Shown: positions 1 to 8,560 of the stretch, in pieces
Numbering within the stretch: the first letter of the stretch is position 1
Layout: every line of letters starts with the position of its first letter
Assembly: GCA_035550515.1 (NCBI GenBank)
Contig: DASZOZ010000103.1
Location: forward strand, 1-64,000
Direction: 5' to 3'
DNA length: 64,000 bases
Source of the DNA: DATARH01 sp035550515
GTDB lineage: Bacteria > Pseudomonadota > Alphaproteobacteria > ATCC43930 > CGMCC-115725
Position numbers and translations under genes: made by a program
Notes under the pieces: model-generated
What the model was told of the DNA's origin: nothing
Databases searched by the model: none
Seen by the model: only the letters and a program-made list of their open reading frames with translations

Positions 1-1
1 C

Positions 2-301
2 TCGATCGCCTACACGACCGCCAAGCACGCGGTGACCGGCCTCACCAAATCGACCTCGCTCGACGGCCGCAAATACGACATCTCGTGCAGCCAGATCGAT
101 GTCGGCAACGCGCTGACCGAGATGACCCAGCGCATGACCCGCGGCGTGCAGCAGGCCAATGGCGAGGTGGTGGTCGAGCCGACCATGGACGTCGAAAACG
201 TCGCCCGCTCGGTGGTGCTGTGCGCGACCGTGACGCCGGAAGCCAACATCCAGTTCCTGACGGTGATGGCGACCAAGATGCCGTTCGTCGGCCGCGGGTA
301 G
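2..301 (+). CDS. Short-chain dehydrogenase/reductase, C-terminal part
   Basis: The reading frame is open from the window edge, so the N-terminal Rossmann half is outside. The visible part starts inside the active site: SIAYTTAKHAVTGLTK contains the YxxxK catalytic pair of classical SDRs. It continues with an ordinary substrate-binding region (SCSQIDVGNALTEM) and ends after about 99 residues. SDRs reduce or oxidise alcohols and ketones with NAD(P)(H); nothing here fixes the substrate. It converges on an ABC permease gene across a strong inverted repeat. Sure of the family, not of the function. Confidence 0.85.
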   Translation, partial: SIAYTTAKHAVTGLTKSTSLDGRKYDISCSQIDVGNALTEMTQRMTRGVQQANGEVVVEPTMDVENVARSVVLCATVTPEANIQFLTVMATKMPFVGRG

Positions 302-321
302 GAGCGCGAAGCGCCAATAAA

Positions 322-384
322 TTCACAGTGAGGCGGTGAGGGCCATCGTGCCGCCATCTCACCGCCTCACCGCCTCATTGTGAA
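322..384. terminator. Nested inverted repeat between convergent genes
   Basis: Two alternative stems share the same left arm. TGAGGCGGTGAG at 329-340 pairs perfectly with 358-369, and the 15 bases at 322-336 (ttcacagtgaggcgg) pair with 370-384 with a single G/U. It lies between the end of the SDR gene and the end of the ABC permease gene on the other strand, so a bidirectional terminator is the simplest reading. The T-rich stretch after it is short (aaaatttg), so it could equally be a dispersed palindrome. Confidence 0.55.
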
Positions 385-403
385 AATTTGGGCTTCGCCC
401 GTG

Positions 404-1192
404 CTACTCCTCTTCTTCCGTCGTCGCGCTCTCGTGCCAGTGCTGGAGCAGGCGGCGGGAGATGACGTCGAGCACGAGGTAGATCACGATCCCGGTCACC
501 GACAGCATGAACAGCGCCGCGAACAGGCGCGGGATCGCCAGCCGGTAGCCGGCTTCGAGGATGCGGTAGGCGAGGCCGGTTTCGGAGCCGCCGGTTCCGG
601 CGACAAATTCGGCGACCACCGCGCCGATCAGCGCCAGCCCGCCGCTGATCCGCAGACCGGCGAGGAAGTAGGGCAGCGCCGTCGGCACCCGCAGCCGCCA
701 CAACACCTGCCAGCGCGACGCGCCGTACAGCCGGAACAGCGCCAGCAGGTTGCGGTCGGCGCTGTTGAGCCCGACGGTGGTGTTCGAGACGATCGGAAAG
801 AACGCGACGATCCAGGCGCAGGTCAGCAGCGCCAGGAACGGCGTGTGCACCCAGATGATGATCAGCGGCGCGATCGCGACGATCGGCGTCACCTGCAAGA
901 TCACGGCGTAGGGAAAGAAGCTGATCTCGACGATCCGCGACAGCGAGAAGACCAGCGCGATCGCCCCGCCGACGAGCGCCGCGGCGGCCAGCGCCGCCAG
1001 GGTGATGCGCAGGGTCACCAACAGCGACCCCAGCAGGCTCGGCCCGTCGACCCACAGGCTCTGCGCGATCGCGCTCGGCGCCGGCAGGATATAGACCGGC
1101 ACGCCGCACAGCCGCACCGCCCCCTCCCACAGCGCGAGAAACAGGACGCCGATCGCCACCGGCGCGGCGACGCGCAGCCAGGCCGGGCTCAT
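404..1192 (-). CDS. ABC transporter permease, NitT/TauT/SsuC type
   Basis: Inner-membrane permease of about 262 residues with roughly six hydrophobic segments. The cytoplasmic EAA-type loop (LYGASRWQVLWRLRVP) docks the ATPase. The start is the ATG at 1190-1192, which overlaps the stop of the upstream ATPase by four bases (ATGA), so the two are translationally coupled. The reading frame stays open further upstream, but that part is antisense-free overlap with the ATPase in another frame and is not coding. It ends in an acidic tail (TTEEEE). It works with the ATPase and binding protein upstream as one importer. Confidence 0.9.
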   Translation of the reverse strand: MSPAWLRVAAPVAIGVLFLALWEGAVRLCGVPVYILPAPSAIAQSLWVDGPSLLGSLLVTLRITLAALAAAALVGGAIALVFSLSRIVEISFFPYAVILQVTPIVAIAPLIIIWVHTPFLALLTCAWIVAFFPIVSNTTVGLNSADRNLLALFRLYGASRWQVLWRLRVPTALPYFLAGLRISGGLALIGAVVAEFVAGTGGSETGLAYRILEAGYRLAIPRLFAALFMLSVTGIVIYLVLDVISRRLLQHWHESATTEEEE

Positions 1193-2016
1193 GCCGTCCC
1201 CATCGCCTGCGCGAGATGCGCCGAGACGCTGTCGCACATCGCCACGTATTCGGTCGACATCCGCGTCGCGCGGGTGCGCGGCTGGGCCAGCGCGACCGCC
1301 AGATCGGCGCTGATCCGCCCGGGCCGCGCCGACATCACCGCGATCCGCGTCGACAGATAGACCGACTCGAAGACGCTGTGCGTCACGAACAGGATGGTCG
1401 GCCGATGCCGCTCCCACAGGCGCAGCAGATCGTCGTTGAGCTGCAGCCGGGTGATCTCGTCGAGCGCCGCGAACGGCTCGTCGAGCAGCAGGAGATCGGG
1501 GTCGGTGACCAGCGCGCGGGCGATCGACACGCGCATCCGCATCCCGCCCGAAAGCTGGCGCGGGTAGGCGTCCTCGAAGCCGCCGAGCCCGACCGAGCGG
1601 ATCGCCGCCAGCGCCCGCTCGCGGGGCTCCGTGCCGCGCACCCCGGCGATGCGGAAGGGCAGCAGCACATTGGCGCGCACCGTGCTCCACGGCATCAGGG
1701 TCGGGTCCTGAAAGACAAAGCCGATCCGCCCCGGCGCACGATCGACCAGCAACCGGCGGTCCCCGGCGCTGGGCGGCGACAGCCCGGCGACGATGCGCAG
1801 CAAGGTGCTCTTGCCGCAGCCCGACGGGCCGAGCAGGCTGAGGAACTCGCCGCGGGCGACGGCGAGGTCGATGCCGGAAAGCGCTTCGAGGCCCGACGCG
1901 AAACGCTTCCCGACGCCCCGCAATGCGAGGATCGGCTCGCCCGTTGCAGGTGGCTCAGCCTCTGGCAACGCCTGCACACATTCTTCAGCCGCCTTGGCCG
2001 GGCTTGACCCGGCCAT
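1189..2016 (-). CDS. ABC transporter ATP-binding protein, NitT/TauT/SsuB type
   Basis: Energises the importer. From the chosen ATG the Walker A motif GPSGCGKST is at about residues 63-71, followed by a Q-loop (FVFQDPTLMPW), the signature LSGGMRMRV, Walker B LLLLDEPFAALDE and the switch histidine in FVTHS. The start is uncertain: the ATG at 2016 lies inside a dispersed inverted repeat that would encode MAGSSPAK. A TTG at 2043 lies further upstream, and a GTG at 1977 would give a protein of the usual length (about 262 residues) free of the repeat. The binding-protein gene ends 96 bases upstream. Confidence 0.88.
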   Translation of the reverse strand: MAGSSPAKAAEECVQALPEAEPPATGEPILALRGVGKRFASGLEALSGIDLAVARGEFLSLLGPSGCGKSTLLRIVAGLSPPSAGDRRLLVDRAPGRIGFVFQDPTLMPWSTVRANVLLPFRIAGVRGTEPRERALAAIRSVGLGGFEDAYPRQLSGGMRMRVSIARALVTDPDLLLLDEPFAALDEITRLQLNDDLLRLWERHRPTILFVTHSVFESVYLSTRIAVMSARPGRISADLAVALAQPRTRATRMSTEYVAMCDSVSAHLAQAMGTA

Positions 2017-2076
2017 CCACGTCTTCCGTCGCAAAGGCTGCAAACAAAGACGTGGACCCCCGGGTCAAGCCCGGGG
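1996..2076. repeat. Dispersed inverted repeat, 30-bp arms
   Basis: The left arm 1996-2025 and the right arm 2047-2076 match as reverse complements at most positions. The core is ggcttgaccc and the outer part is ccacgtctt, around a 21-base loop. This is the 'tggccgggcttgacccggcca' type of palindrome common in alphaproteobacteria. A second copy sits at about 48295-48364. Here it separates the binding-protein and ATPase genes of one operon and overlaps the apparent 5' end of the ATPase gene. Confidence 0.85.
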
Positions 2077-2112
2077 GAGGCGAATCATTTGGAAGTGTAG
2101 CGCCAAGCATTC

Positions 2113-3114
2113 CTAGGGCTTCATCCCGACTTTCTTGTCGACGAATTGCAGCGTGTAGGCTTGCTTGTAATCCATCGTCGCCGGATAGAGGCCGGCCTTG
2201 CTCATCGTGGCGAAAAACGCCTGCCAGCGGGCGTCGGTCATCGCCCCGATCCCCATCGTCTTGGCGTCACCGCTGTCGACGACCCCGTATTCCTTGATCT
2301 TGGCGATGCCGTAGGCGATCAGCTCGTCGTTCATCTCCGGGTTGTCTTTCTTGATCAGCGCATTGCCCGGCGACGGGTCGCCGTAGAGATAGCTGTACCA
2401 GCCTTCGATGCTGGCATTGACAAAGCGCTGCACCAGGTCGGGCTTGTCGGTCGCCAGCTTTTTCGAGCATTGGATGATCGAGCCGTAGCTCGCATAGCCC
2501 GAATCGGCCAGCAGCAGCACCACCGGTTTCACCCCCTGCTTCTCGATCGTATACGGCTCGCTCGACAGATAGCCTTGCTGCACCGCCTTCTTGTCGGCGA
2601 GAAACGGCGCGGTGCTGAAATTGTAGGGGCGGATCTGCTCGTCGGTGTAGCCGAACTTCTGCTTCAAAAAGAGCCACCAGCCGGTGCGGGTATCGCCGCT
2701 GATCATGATCGGCTTGCCCTTGAGCGCGGCCAGGCTGTTGTTGCCCTGGCCGGGATGGGCGATCAGCACCGACGGGTCTTTCTGGAACAGCGCCGCCACC
2801 GCCACCATCGGGATGTTCTGCTGCGCGAAGTTCAGCGGCCCGAACGAGTTGGACGCGAGATCGAAGTCGAGCACGCCGGCGGCAAGCAGCTGAGCATGGT
2901 TCACCTGCGGCCCGCCCTGGCGCAGGTTCACCTCGAGCCCGTATTTCTTGTAGATGCCGGCGGCGATCGCCTGGTAGTAGCCGCCGTGCTCGGCCTCGGC
3001 CTTCCAGTCGGTGCCGAAGCTGACGGTCTCCGCCCGCGCGTTCGCGCCGGTGATCGCCAGGGCGAGCAGCATCAGCCACATACCGCGCAACTTTCGCGTC
3101 AAACGCTTGTTCAT
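2113..3114 (-). CDS. ABC transporter substrate-binding protein, NMT1/THI5-like
   Basis: Periplasmic binding protein of about 333 residues. It has a basic N-terminus and hydrophobic signal segment (LMLLALAITGANARA, likely cut before ETVSFG). Next comes the family hallmark WKAEAEHGGYYQAIAAGIY, as in NMT1/THI5-type proteins that bind pyrimidines, sulfonates, nitrate or aromatic acids. The start is the ATG at 3114; a start 12 codons upstream is open but would precede the signal peptide. It is first of a three-gene operon (binding protein, ATPase, permease). No TPP riboswitch consensus was seen upstream, so thiamine-precursor uptake is not supported over other ligands. Confidence 0.9.
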   Translation of the reverse strand: MNKRLTRKLRGMWLMLLALAITGANARAETVSFGTDWKAEAEHGGYYQAIAAGIYKKYGLEVNLRQGGPQVNHAQLLAAGVLDFDLASNSFGPLNFAQQNIPMVAVAALFQKDPSVLIAHPGQGNNSLAALKGKPIMISGDTRTGWWLFLKQKFGYTDEQIRPYNFSTAPFLADKKAVQQGYLSSEPYTIEKQGVKPVVLLLADSGYASYGSIIQCSKKLATDKPDLVQRFVNASIEGWYSYLYGDPSPGNALIKKDNPEMNDELIAYGIAKIKEYGVVDSGDAKTMGIGAMTDARWQAFFATMSKAGLYPATMDYKQAYTLQFVDKKVGMKP

Positions 3115-3200
3115 GCTGTGCGATCCCCCGGCAGCGCGAGCGCGCGGCACTGTACTGAGGGGTCGCCGCCCGGTCCATGGTATAGCGCCCTTGGAACCGT

Positions 3201-3240
3201 TTAGGGTGGCGCTCCCGCCGGGCCGAGGAGAGTGCTATAG
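3201..3240 (+). promoter_or_regulatory. Possible promoter of the universal stress gene
   Basis: Two candidate -10-like boxes lie 59-98 bases before the stress-protein start: TTAGGGTG at 3201-3208 and TATAGT near 3235-3240. Neither has a convincing -35 box. A TTAGGGTG box also occurs before the liv operon (5768-5775). Placement by eye only. Confidence 0.2.
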
Positions 3241-3298
3241 TCTTGCGCCAAAACAGCCCGTCGCGATCGAGCGGCGGATGTCGCGAGCGGGGTGGACG

Positions 3299-4153
3299 AT
3301 GAAAAACCTGCTGGCCGTGATCGGAGACGGAAACGCCGGCCCGGTCCTCGAAGCGGCGCTCAAAGTGGCGCGGCTGTTCGACAGTCACATCGTCGGGCTG
3401 CACAGCCTGACCACCGAATACGCCGTCGTGTTCGGCGGCGAGATGGGGTTTTCGATCTCGTCGGAGGTCGACCGCACTCTGGAACGCGAAGGCCACGACC
3501 GGCGCGACCAGGCGCGCCGCCTGTTCCGCGATTTCATGACCGCGCATGGCGTGCCGATCGGGCCGCCGTCACCCGACCTGGCCGGCCCCAGCGCCTCGTG
3601 GCGCGAAGAGGACGGCCGGCAGAACGCCGTGGTCGGCATGAGCGGCCGGGTCTACGACCTGATCCTCGTCGAGCAGCCGGAGAAGCTCGCCTCGATCGCC
3701 GAGGCGACGCTGGAGGACGCGCTGTTCGAGAGCGGCCGGCCGGTGATGATGGTGCCCAAGGACGGGCCGGCCATGCTGGGCGAGGTGGTCGCGGTCGCCT
3801 GGAACGGCAGCACCGAGACCGCGACCACGGTCGCGCTCGGCATGCCGTTTCTGAAGAAAGCCCGGGAGGTGGTCGTCGTCGCGGTCGGCCCGCAGCACAT
3901 GCCGGAGCCGGGACCGACCGGCGACGAGCTGGCGCGGACGCTGGAGCGGCACGGGATGAAGGTCAGCCTGCGCACCGCCTACGGCCGGCAGAAGCCGCAG
4001 GGCGAATCGTTCCTGCAGGAAGCCGTGGCCGCCGGCGCCGATCTGATGCTCAAGGGCGCCTACACGCAAAGCCGCATCCGGCAGATGATCTTTGGCGGCG
4101 CGACGCGGCATATCATCATGGAATCGAAAATCCCGGTGATCATGTCGCGGTGA
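3299..4153 (+). CDS. Universal stress protein, tandem UspA domains
   Basis: A 284-residue cytoplasmic protein made of two Usp folds. The first starts MKNLLAVIGDG. The second starts near residue 160 (EVVAVAWNGSTE) and carries the ATP-binding loop GAYTQSRIRQMIFGG followed by TRHI near the C-terminus, so at least the second domain should bind nucleotide. The start is the ATG at 3299; an in-frame ATG seven codons upstream is possible. It is divergent from the ABC importer operon and followed by an unrelated secreted protein. The role is inferred only as general stress survival. Confidence 0.9.
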   Translation: MKNLLAVIGDGNAGPVLEAALKVARLFDSHIVGLHSLTTEYAVVFGGEMGFSISSEVDRTLEREGHDRRDQARRLFRDFMTAHGVPIGPPSPDLAGPSASWREEDGRQNAVVGMSGRVYDLILVEQPEKLASIAEATLEDALFESGRPVMMVPKDGPAMLGEVVAVAWNGSTETATTVALGMPFLKKAREVVVVAVGPQHMPEPGPTGDELARTLERHGMKVSLRTAYGRQKPQGESFLQEAVAAGADLMLKGAYTQSRIRQMIFGGATRHIIMESKIPVIMSR

Positions 4154-4220
4154 TCCGGCGCTTCGTGTATCCCTTTTTCCTGCGACGCCGGCAGTGTCGA
4201 GAAACGAGAAGGAGAGTTGC

Positions 4221-4646
4221 ATGCGGATCCTCAGGTGGGGTGCGTTTGGCGTCGGCATCGCGTTGGCCGTGCCCGCCGCGGCGCAGATGCCGCCCGGCCC
4301 CGACCCCGCATGCTGGTGCCTCAAGCAGGCGGTCGACGACACCCATACCGACCTGACCACAAAACAGGGCGCGCTCGACGCGGCGCAGGCCCAGCTCGGC
4401 CAGCTCGACCGCCAGCTCGAACAGGCGCGCGCCACCGAGGACGTCAACAACCCGCAATCCGTGGCGCAGTTCCGCCAGCTGCTGGCGCAGCGCGACGGCG
4501 CTTTCAAGCAGTCGAACGGCGAGATCGTGGCGGCCGTCCAGGCCGCGACCGCCCGCTACAACCAGGCCGTCGCCGACTACAACAACCGCTGCGCCGGCCG
4601 CCCCCTGCCGCCGCCGCCCCCCGGCCCGCTGGTATGCCCGAGATAG
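4221..4646 (+). CDS. Small secreted coiled-coil protein, function unknown
   Basis: Not recognised. The start is the ATG at 4221, preceded by a good ribosome site (aaggagagttgc); nine more codons are open upstream. The 141-residue product has a signal peptide ending at VPAAAQ. It then has a CWC pair and a helical, Gln/Ala-rich middle (AAQAQLGQLDRQLEQARA) that looks like a coiled coil, and ends in a proline run before LVCPR. Four cysteines in an exported protein suggest disulfides. Probably periplasmic or surface structural; no partner is evident. Confidence 0.7.
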   Translation: MRILRWGAFGVGIALAVPAAAQMPPGPDPACWCLKQAVDDTHTDLTTKQGALDAAQAQLGQLDRQLEQARATEDVNNPQSVAQFRQLLAQRDGAFKQSNGEIVAAVQAATARYNQAVADYNNRCAGRPLPPPPPGPLVCPR

Positions 4647-4656
4647 CCAAATTCTC

Positions 4657-5010
4657 TTAAGGGAGCGCCCGCATGCGAACGCGGGCCGGTTCGATGACCG
4701 AGAAATGGCCGCTCCAATCCCGCCTTGCACCGATTTGAGCCGCGAGGCGGGCGCCGGCGGCCTCGGTATTCGGCACGGGCAGCCGCAAAAGCACCACCCC
4801 GCAATCGGCTGGCATCGGAGCGCGTGCCGCGAGTTCACCGAAATCCTTGTCGAACGTCAGCAATACCCGGCCCTCGCGAGCGGCGTGGGACAGGACCTGC
4901 GGGTCCGTCGATCCGGGCGCCGACGTTTTTACCCAGACGACGTCAAGGCCGGCTTTTTCGAGGGCCGTTACGGCGCTCTTCGGGAAATTCTCATCGGCGA
5001 GAAAGCGCAT
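4657..5010 (-). CDS. DUF5615 PIN-like protein, probable toxin
   Basis: A 117-residue protein of the DUF5615 (Mut7-C/PIN-like) family. It begins MRFLADENFPKSAV, has LLTFDKDFGELA in the middle, and its conserved acidic residues are placed as in PIN-type nucleases. The ATG overlaps the stop of the DUF433 gene (TGATG), the usual antitoxin-first order. In this family the pair is classed as a putative type II toxin-antitoxin system; RNase activity is inferred from the fold, not shown. Confidence 0.8.
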   Translation of the reverse strand: MRFLADENFPKSAVTALEKAGLDVVWVKTSAPGSTDPQVLSHAAREGRVLLTFDKDFGELAARAPMPADCGVVLLRLPVPNTEAAGARLAAQIGARRDWSGHFSVIEPARVRMRALP

Positions 5011-5240
5011 CAGGCCGCGCTCGGAAATACCTTTTCCGAACTCAGCACATCCCGCGCATAGGCGAGGCAGGCGAAAACGTCATCCCGCGTCAAGCCGGGG
5101 TAGTTGGCAAGAATCTCGGTTTCGGTCCATCCCTCGGCCAGCAAGCCGATAATGAACTCGACTGATAGCCGCGTTCCGCGCACGACCGGCTTGCCGACGA
5201 GCACGTTCGGGTCAAGGCTTATGCGCGGGTGTTCCGCCAT
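5010..5240 (-). CDS. DUF433 protein, probable antitoxin of the pair
   Basis: A 76-residue DUF433 protein with the hallmark ISLDPNVLVGKPVVRGTRLS and a following helix-turn-helix-like part (EILANYPGLTRDDVFACLAYA). DUF433 proteins usually sit directly before DUF5615 genes and are thought to neutralise the toxin and bind the operator. Here the genes overlap by one base. Two direct TAGCCTGG repeats lie 17 to 35 bases before the start and could be its binding site. Confidence 0.8.
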   Translation of the reverse strand: MAEHPRISLDPNVLVGKPVVRGTRLSVEFIIGLLAEGWTETEILANYPGLTRDDVFACLAYARDVLSSEKVFPSAA

Positions 5241-5256
5241 CTTTCGCGACCTTTCC

Positions 5257-5275
5257 TAGCCTGGTCATAGCCTGG
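5257..5275. promoter_or_regulatory. Tandem octamer upstream of DUF433/DUF5615
   Basis: TAGCCTGG occurs at 5257-5264 and again at 5268-5275, a spacing of 11 bases, about one helical turn. It lies just upstream of the DUF433 start on the minus strand (read there as CCAGGCTA twice). A self-repression operator is the natural guess for a toxin-antitoxin operon. Confidence 0.4.
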
Positions 5276-5319
5276 CAAATTTACCCCGGATCACAGCCGC
5301 ACTCCATCGGCGCCCGACC

Positions 5320-5718
5320 TCACCCGGCGCCGTAAAGCGTTTCCGGCGCGACCAGCGGCTCGGCGATCTCGGTCCAGTCGCCGTCGCGCCAGGCGCGGAA
5401 AAAGCAGTTGCGCCGGCCGGTATGGCAGGCGACGCCCTCCTGGTCGACCAGCAGCAGCACCGTGTCGCCGTCGCAGTCGAGGCGGAATTCCTTGAGGAGC
5501 TGGGTCTGGCCGGAGGTCTCGCCCTTGCGCCACAATTTCCCGCGCGAGCGCGACCAGTAACAGACCCGGCCCTCTGCGAGCGTCGCCCGGACCGCGTCGC
5601 GGTTCATCCACGCGACCATCAGCACTTCGCCGGTATCATGCTGCTGGGCGATCGCCGGGACGAGCCCGTCGGCAGCGAATTTGATGGCGTCGATGGCGCG
5701 TTCGGCGGCGTCGCTCAC
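5320..5718 (-). CDS. hisI: Phosphoribosyl-AMP cyclohydrolase
   Basis: Third step of histidine synthesis: opens the adenine ring of phosphoribosyl-AMP. The 132-residue protein has the family motifs in order: LMVAWMNRDA, YWSRSRGKLWRKGETSG, the metal-binding DCDGD (residues about 81-85) and the zinc cysteines in VACHTGRRNCFF (C98 and C105). The start is a GTG at 5718 with ggagc six bases upstream; the long open frame upstream runs antisense through the liv genes and is not coding. It stands alone, without hisF or hisE, as often in alphaproteobacteria where his genes are scattered. Confidence 0.95.
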   Translation of the reverse strand: MSDAAERAIDAIKFAADGLVPAIAQQHDTGEVLMVAWMNRDAVRATLAEGRVCYWSRSRGKLWRKGETSGQTQLLKEFRLDCDGDTVLLLVDQEGVACHTGRRNCFFRAWRDGDWTEIAEPLVAPETLYGAG

Positions 5719-5744
5719 GGGCAGCTCCTTTCGGCGGCAATTGC

Positions 5745-5775
5745 TTGTCAGCGCTTGCCGCCACGGATTAGGGTG
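5745..5775 (+). promoter_or_regulatory. Possible promoter of the liv operon
   Basis: TTGTCA at 5745-5750 resembles a -35 box. A weak -10-like TTAGGG follows 17 bases later at 5768-5773, about 70 bases before the livG start. A similar TTAGGGTG occurs before the stress-protein gene. Judged by eye. Confidence 0.25.
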
Positions 5776-5844
5776 CGGCGCGCCGGGATACAAGGCCGCC
5801 GCCCGAGTCTGTGTTGCCCCGGTCGCTCTGGATAGTGAAGCCCT

Positions 5845-6607
5845 TTGCCCGATCTGATCCTCGAAACGCGCGGCCTCACCAGGGAATTTCGCGGGTTCAC
5901 CGCGGTGCAGGGAGTTGAGTTGCGGGTCCGCCGCGGCACGGTCCACGCGCTGATCGGGCCGAACGGCGCCGGCAAGACCACGGTCTTCAACCTGCTGACC
6001 AAGTTTCTCGAACCGAGCGCCGGGCAGATCCTCTATAACGGCATCGACATCACCGCCGAGCCGCCGGCCGCGGTGGCGCGGCGCGGCCTCGTACGTTCGT
6101 TCCAGATTTCGGCCGTTTTTCCCTACCTTTCGGTGCGCGACAATGTCCGCGTCGCGCTGCAGCGGCCGCTCGGCACCTCGTTTCATTTCTGGCGGTCGGG
6201 ACGCTCGCTCGACGTGCTGAACGACCGGGCGATGGCGCTGCTCGACGCGGTCGGCCTCGGCGATTTTGCCGGCCTCCCGGCGGCATCGCTCTCCTATGGC
6301 CGCAAGCGCGCGCTGGAGATCGCCACCACCCTGGCGCTCGAACCCGAGATGCTGCTGCTCGACGAGCCGACCTCGGGCCTCGGGCAGGAGGATATCGGGC
6401 GGATCACCAATCTGATCCGCGACGCCGCGCGCGAGCGCACGGTGCTGATGGTCGAACACAATCTCTCGGTCGTCGCCGATTTGTGCGACGTGATCACCGT
6501 GCTGACCCGCGGGCGCATCCTCGCCGAGGGCGATTACGCCTCGGTCGCGGCCAATCCGGAGGTGGTCGAGGCCTATATGGGGACCGGGCTGGAGCCGGCG
6601 GCGGCCG

Positions 6608-6615
<8 letters not shown>
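5845..6615 (+). CDS. livG: Branched-chain-type ABC transporter ATPase (LivG)
   Basis: One of the two ATPases of a HAAT-family importer. Walker A GPNGAGKTT is at residues 38-46, the signature region is LSYGRKRALEIATTL, Walker B is LLLDEPTSGL and the H-loop is in MVEHN. The length of 256 residues is normal. The start is a TTG at 5845; no ATG or GTG fits the frame upstream. It overlaps livF by eight bases. The five-gene order livG, livF, binding protein, livH, livM is complete. Ligands in this family include branched-chain amino acids, urea, amides and aromatic acids. Confidence 0.92.
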
Positions 6616-7309
<694 letters not shown>

Positions 7310-7328
7310 GAAACCACCGGAGGGGACG

Positions 7329-8546
7329 ATGAGACGATCTGTTGCGGCCGGCTTCGCAGCGGCCCTGTTGGGGATGGCGGGATTGGGGATGGCGGGCGAC
7401 GCCTCGGCCCAGACGGATACGGTCAAGATCGGCGTGCTCGCCGACATGTCGAGCCTTTACGCCGATCTCGGCGGCCCCGGTTCGGTGGTTGCGGCGCAGA
7501 TGGCGGTCGACGATTTCGGCGGCAGCGTGCTCGGCAAGAAGATCGAAATCGTCAGTGCCGACCATCAGAACAAGCCCGATGTCGGCTCGTCGATCGCACG
7601 CCAGTGGTTCGAGTCGCAGGGCGTGTCGATGATCACCGACCTGACCACGTCGTCCGTCGCGCTCGCGGTGCAGGAGGTGGCCCGGGCCGACAACAAGGTG
7701 GTGCTGATTTCCAGCGCGGCCTCGTCCGACCTGACCGGCAAGGCCTGCGCGCCGACCTCGGTGCACTGGACCTACGACACCGTCGCGCTGGCCAACGGCA
7801 CCGGGGCGGCGGTGGTCAAGGCGGGCGGCGACACCTGGTTCTTCATCACCGCCGACTACGCCTTCGGCCATTCGCTGCAGCGCGACACGGCCGCGGTCGT
7901 CGAAGCCAATGGCGGCAAGGTGCTGGGCTCGGTCAACGTGCCGCTCAATACCGCCGACTTCTCGTCGTTCCTGCTCCAGGCGCAGGCCTCGAAGGCGAAG
8001 ATCGTCGGGCTCGCCAACGCCGGCGGCGACACGATCAACTCGATCAAGCAGGCGGCCGAGTTCGGCATCGTCGCCGGCGGCCAGAAACTGGCCGGCCTTC
8101 TCGTCTTCGTGTCCGACGTTCACAGCCTGGGGCTGAAAACGGCGCAAGGCTTGCAGCTGACCGAAAGCTTCTACTGGGATCAGGACGACCAGACGCGGGC
8201 CTGGTCGAAAAAGTTCTTCGCCAAGACCAACAAGGAACCGACGATGGCCCAGGCCGGCGTGTATTCGGCCACGCTGCACTACCTCGAAGCGGTGAAGGCA
8301 GCCGGCACGCTCGACGCCGCGCCGGTCATGAAGCAGCTGAAATCGAAGCCGATCAACGATTTCATGATCCGCAACGGGCATATCCAGGACGACGGCAGCC
8401 TGGTGCACGACATGTATCTCTACGAGGTCAAGAAGCCGAGCGAATCGAAGGGCGAGTGGGACCTCTACAAGCTCATCGCGACGATCCCCGGCGACCAGGC
8501 CTTCAAGCGCCCGCGCGGCAACGAATGCCCCGCCGTCAAGGGCTAA
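7329..8546 (+). CDS. ABC transporter substrate-binding protein, Leu/Ile/Val type (Peripla_BP_6)
   Basis: Periplasmic receptor of 405 residues. Its signal peptide ends at GDASA, and the mature start QTDTVKIGVLADMSSLYADL is the usual opening of type I fold amino-acid and amide binding proteins. A good ribosome site (ggagggg) precedes the ATG. The ligand is unknown; the two Rieske oxygenases that converge on this operon make an aromatic or methoxylated acid a reasonable guess, but that is inference. GC-rich hairpins lie directly after the stop. Confidence 0.92.
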   Translation: MRRSVAAGFAAALLGMAGLGMAGDASAQTDTVKIGVLADMSSLYADLGGPGSVVAAQMAVDDFGGSVLGKKIEIVSADHQNKPDVGSSIARQWFESQGVSMITDLTTSSVALAVQEVARADNKVVLISSAASSDLTGKACAPTSVHWTYDTVALANGTGAAVVKAGGDTWFFITADYAFGHSLQRDTAAVVEANGGKVLGSVNVPLNTADFSSFLLQAQASKAKIVGLANAGGDTINSIKQAAEFGIVAGGQKLAGLLVFVSDVHSLGLKTAQGLQLTESFYWDQDDQTRAWSKKFFAKTNKEPTMAQAGVYSATLHYLEAVKAAGTLDAAPVMKQLKSKPINDFMIRNGHIQDDGSLVHDMYLYEVKKPSESKGEWDLYKLIATIPGDQAFKRPRGNECPAVKG

Positions 8547-8560
8547 CCTTGCCGATTATC

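Noticed and set aside
2113..3298. TPP riboswitch for the NMT1/THI5-like importer
   Set aside because: No CUGAGA-type or other TPP-box consensus was found upstream of the binding-protein gene, so thiamine control is not supported.
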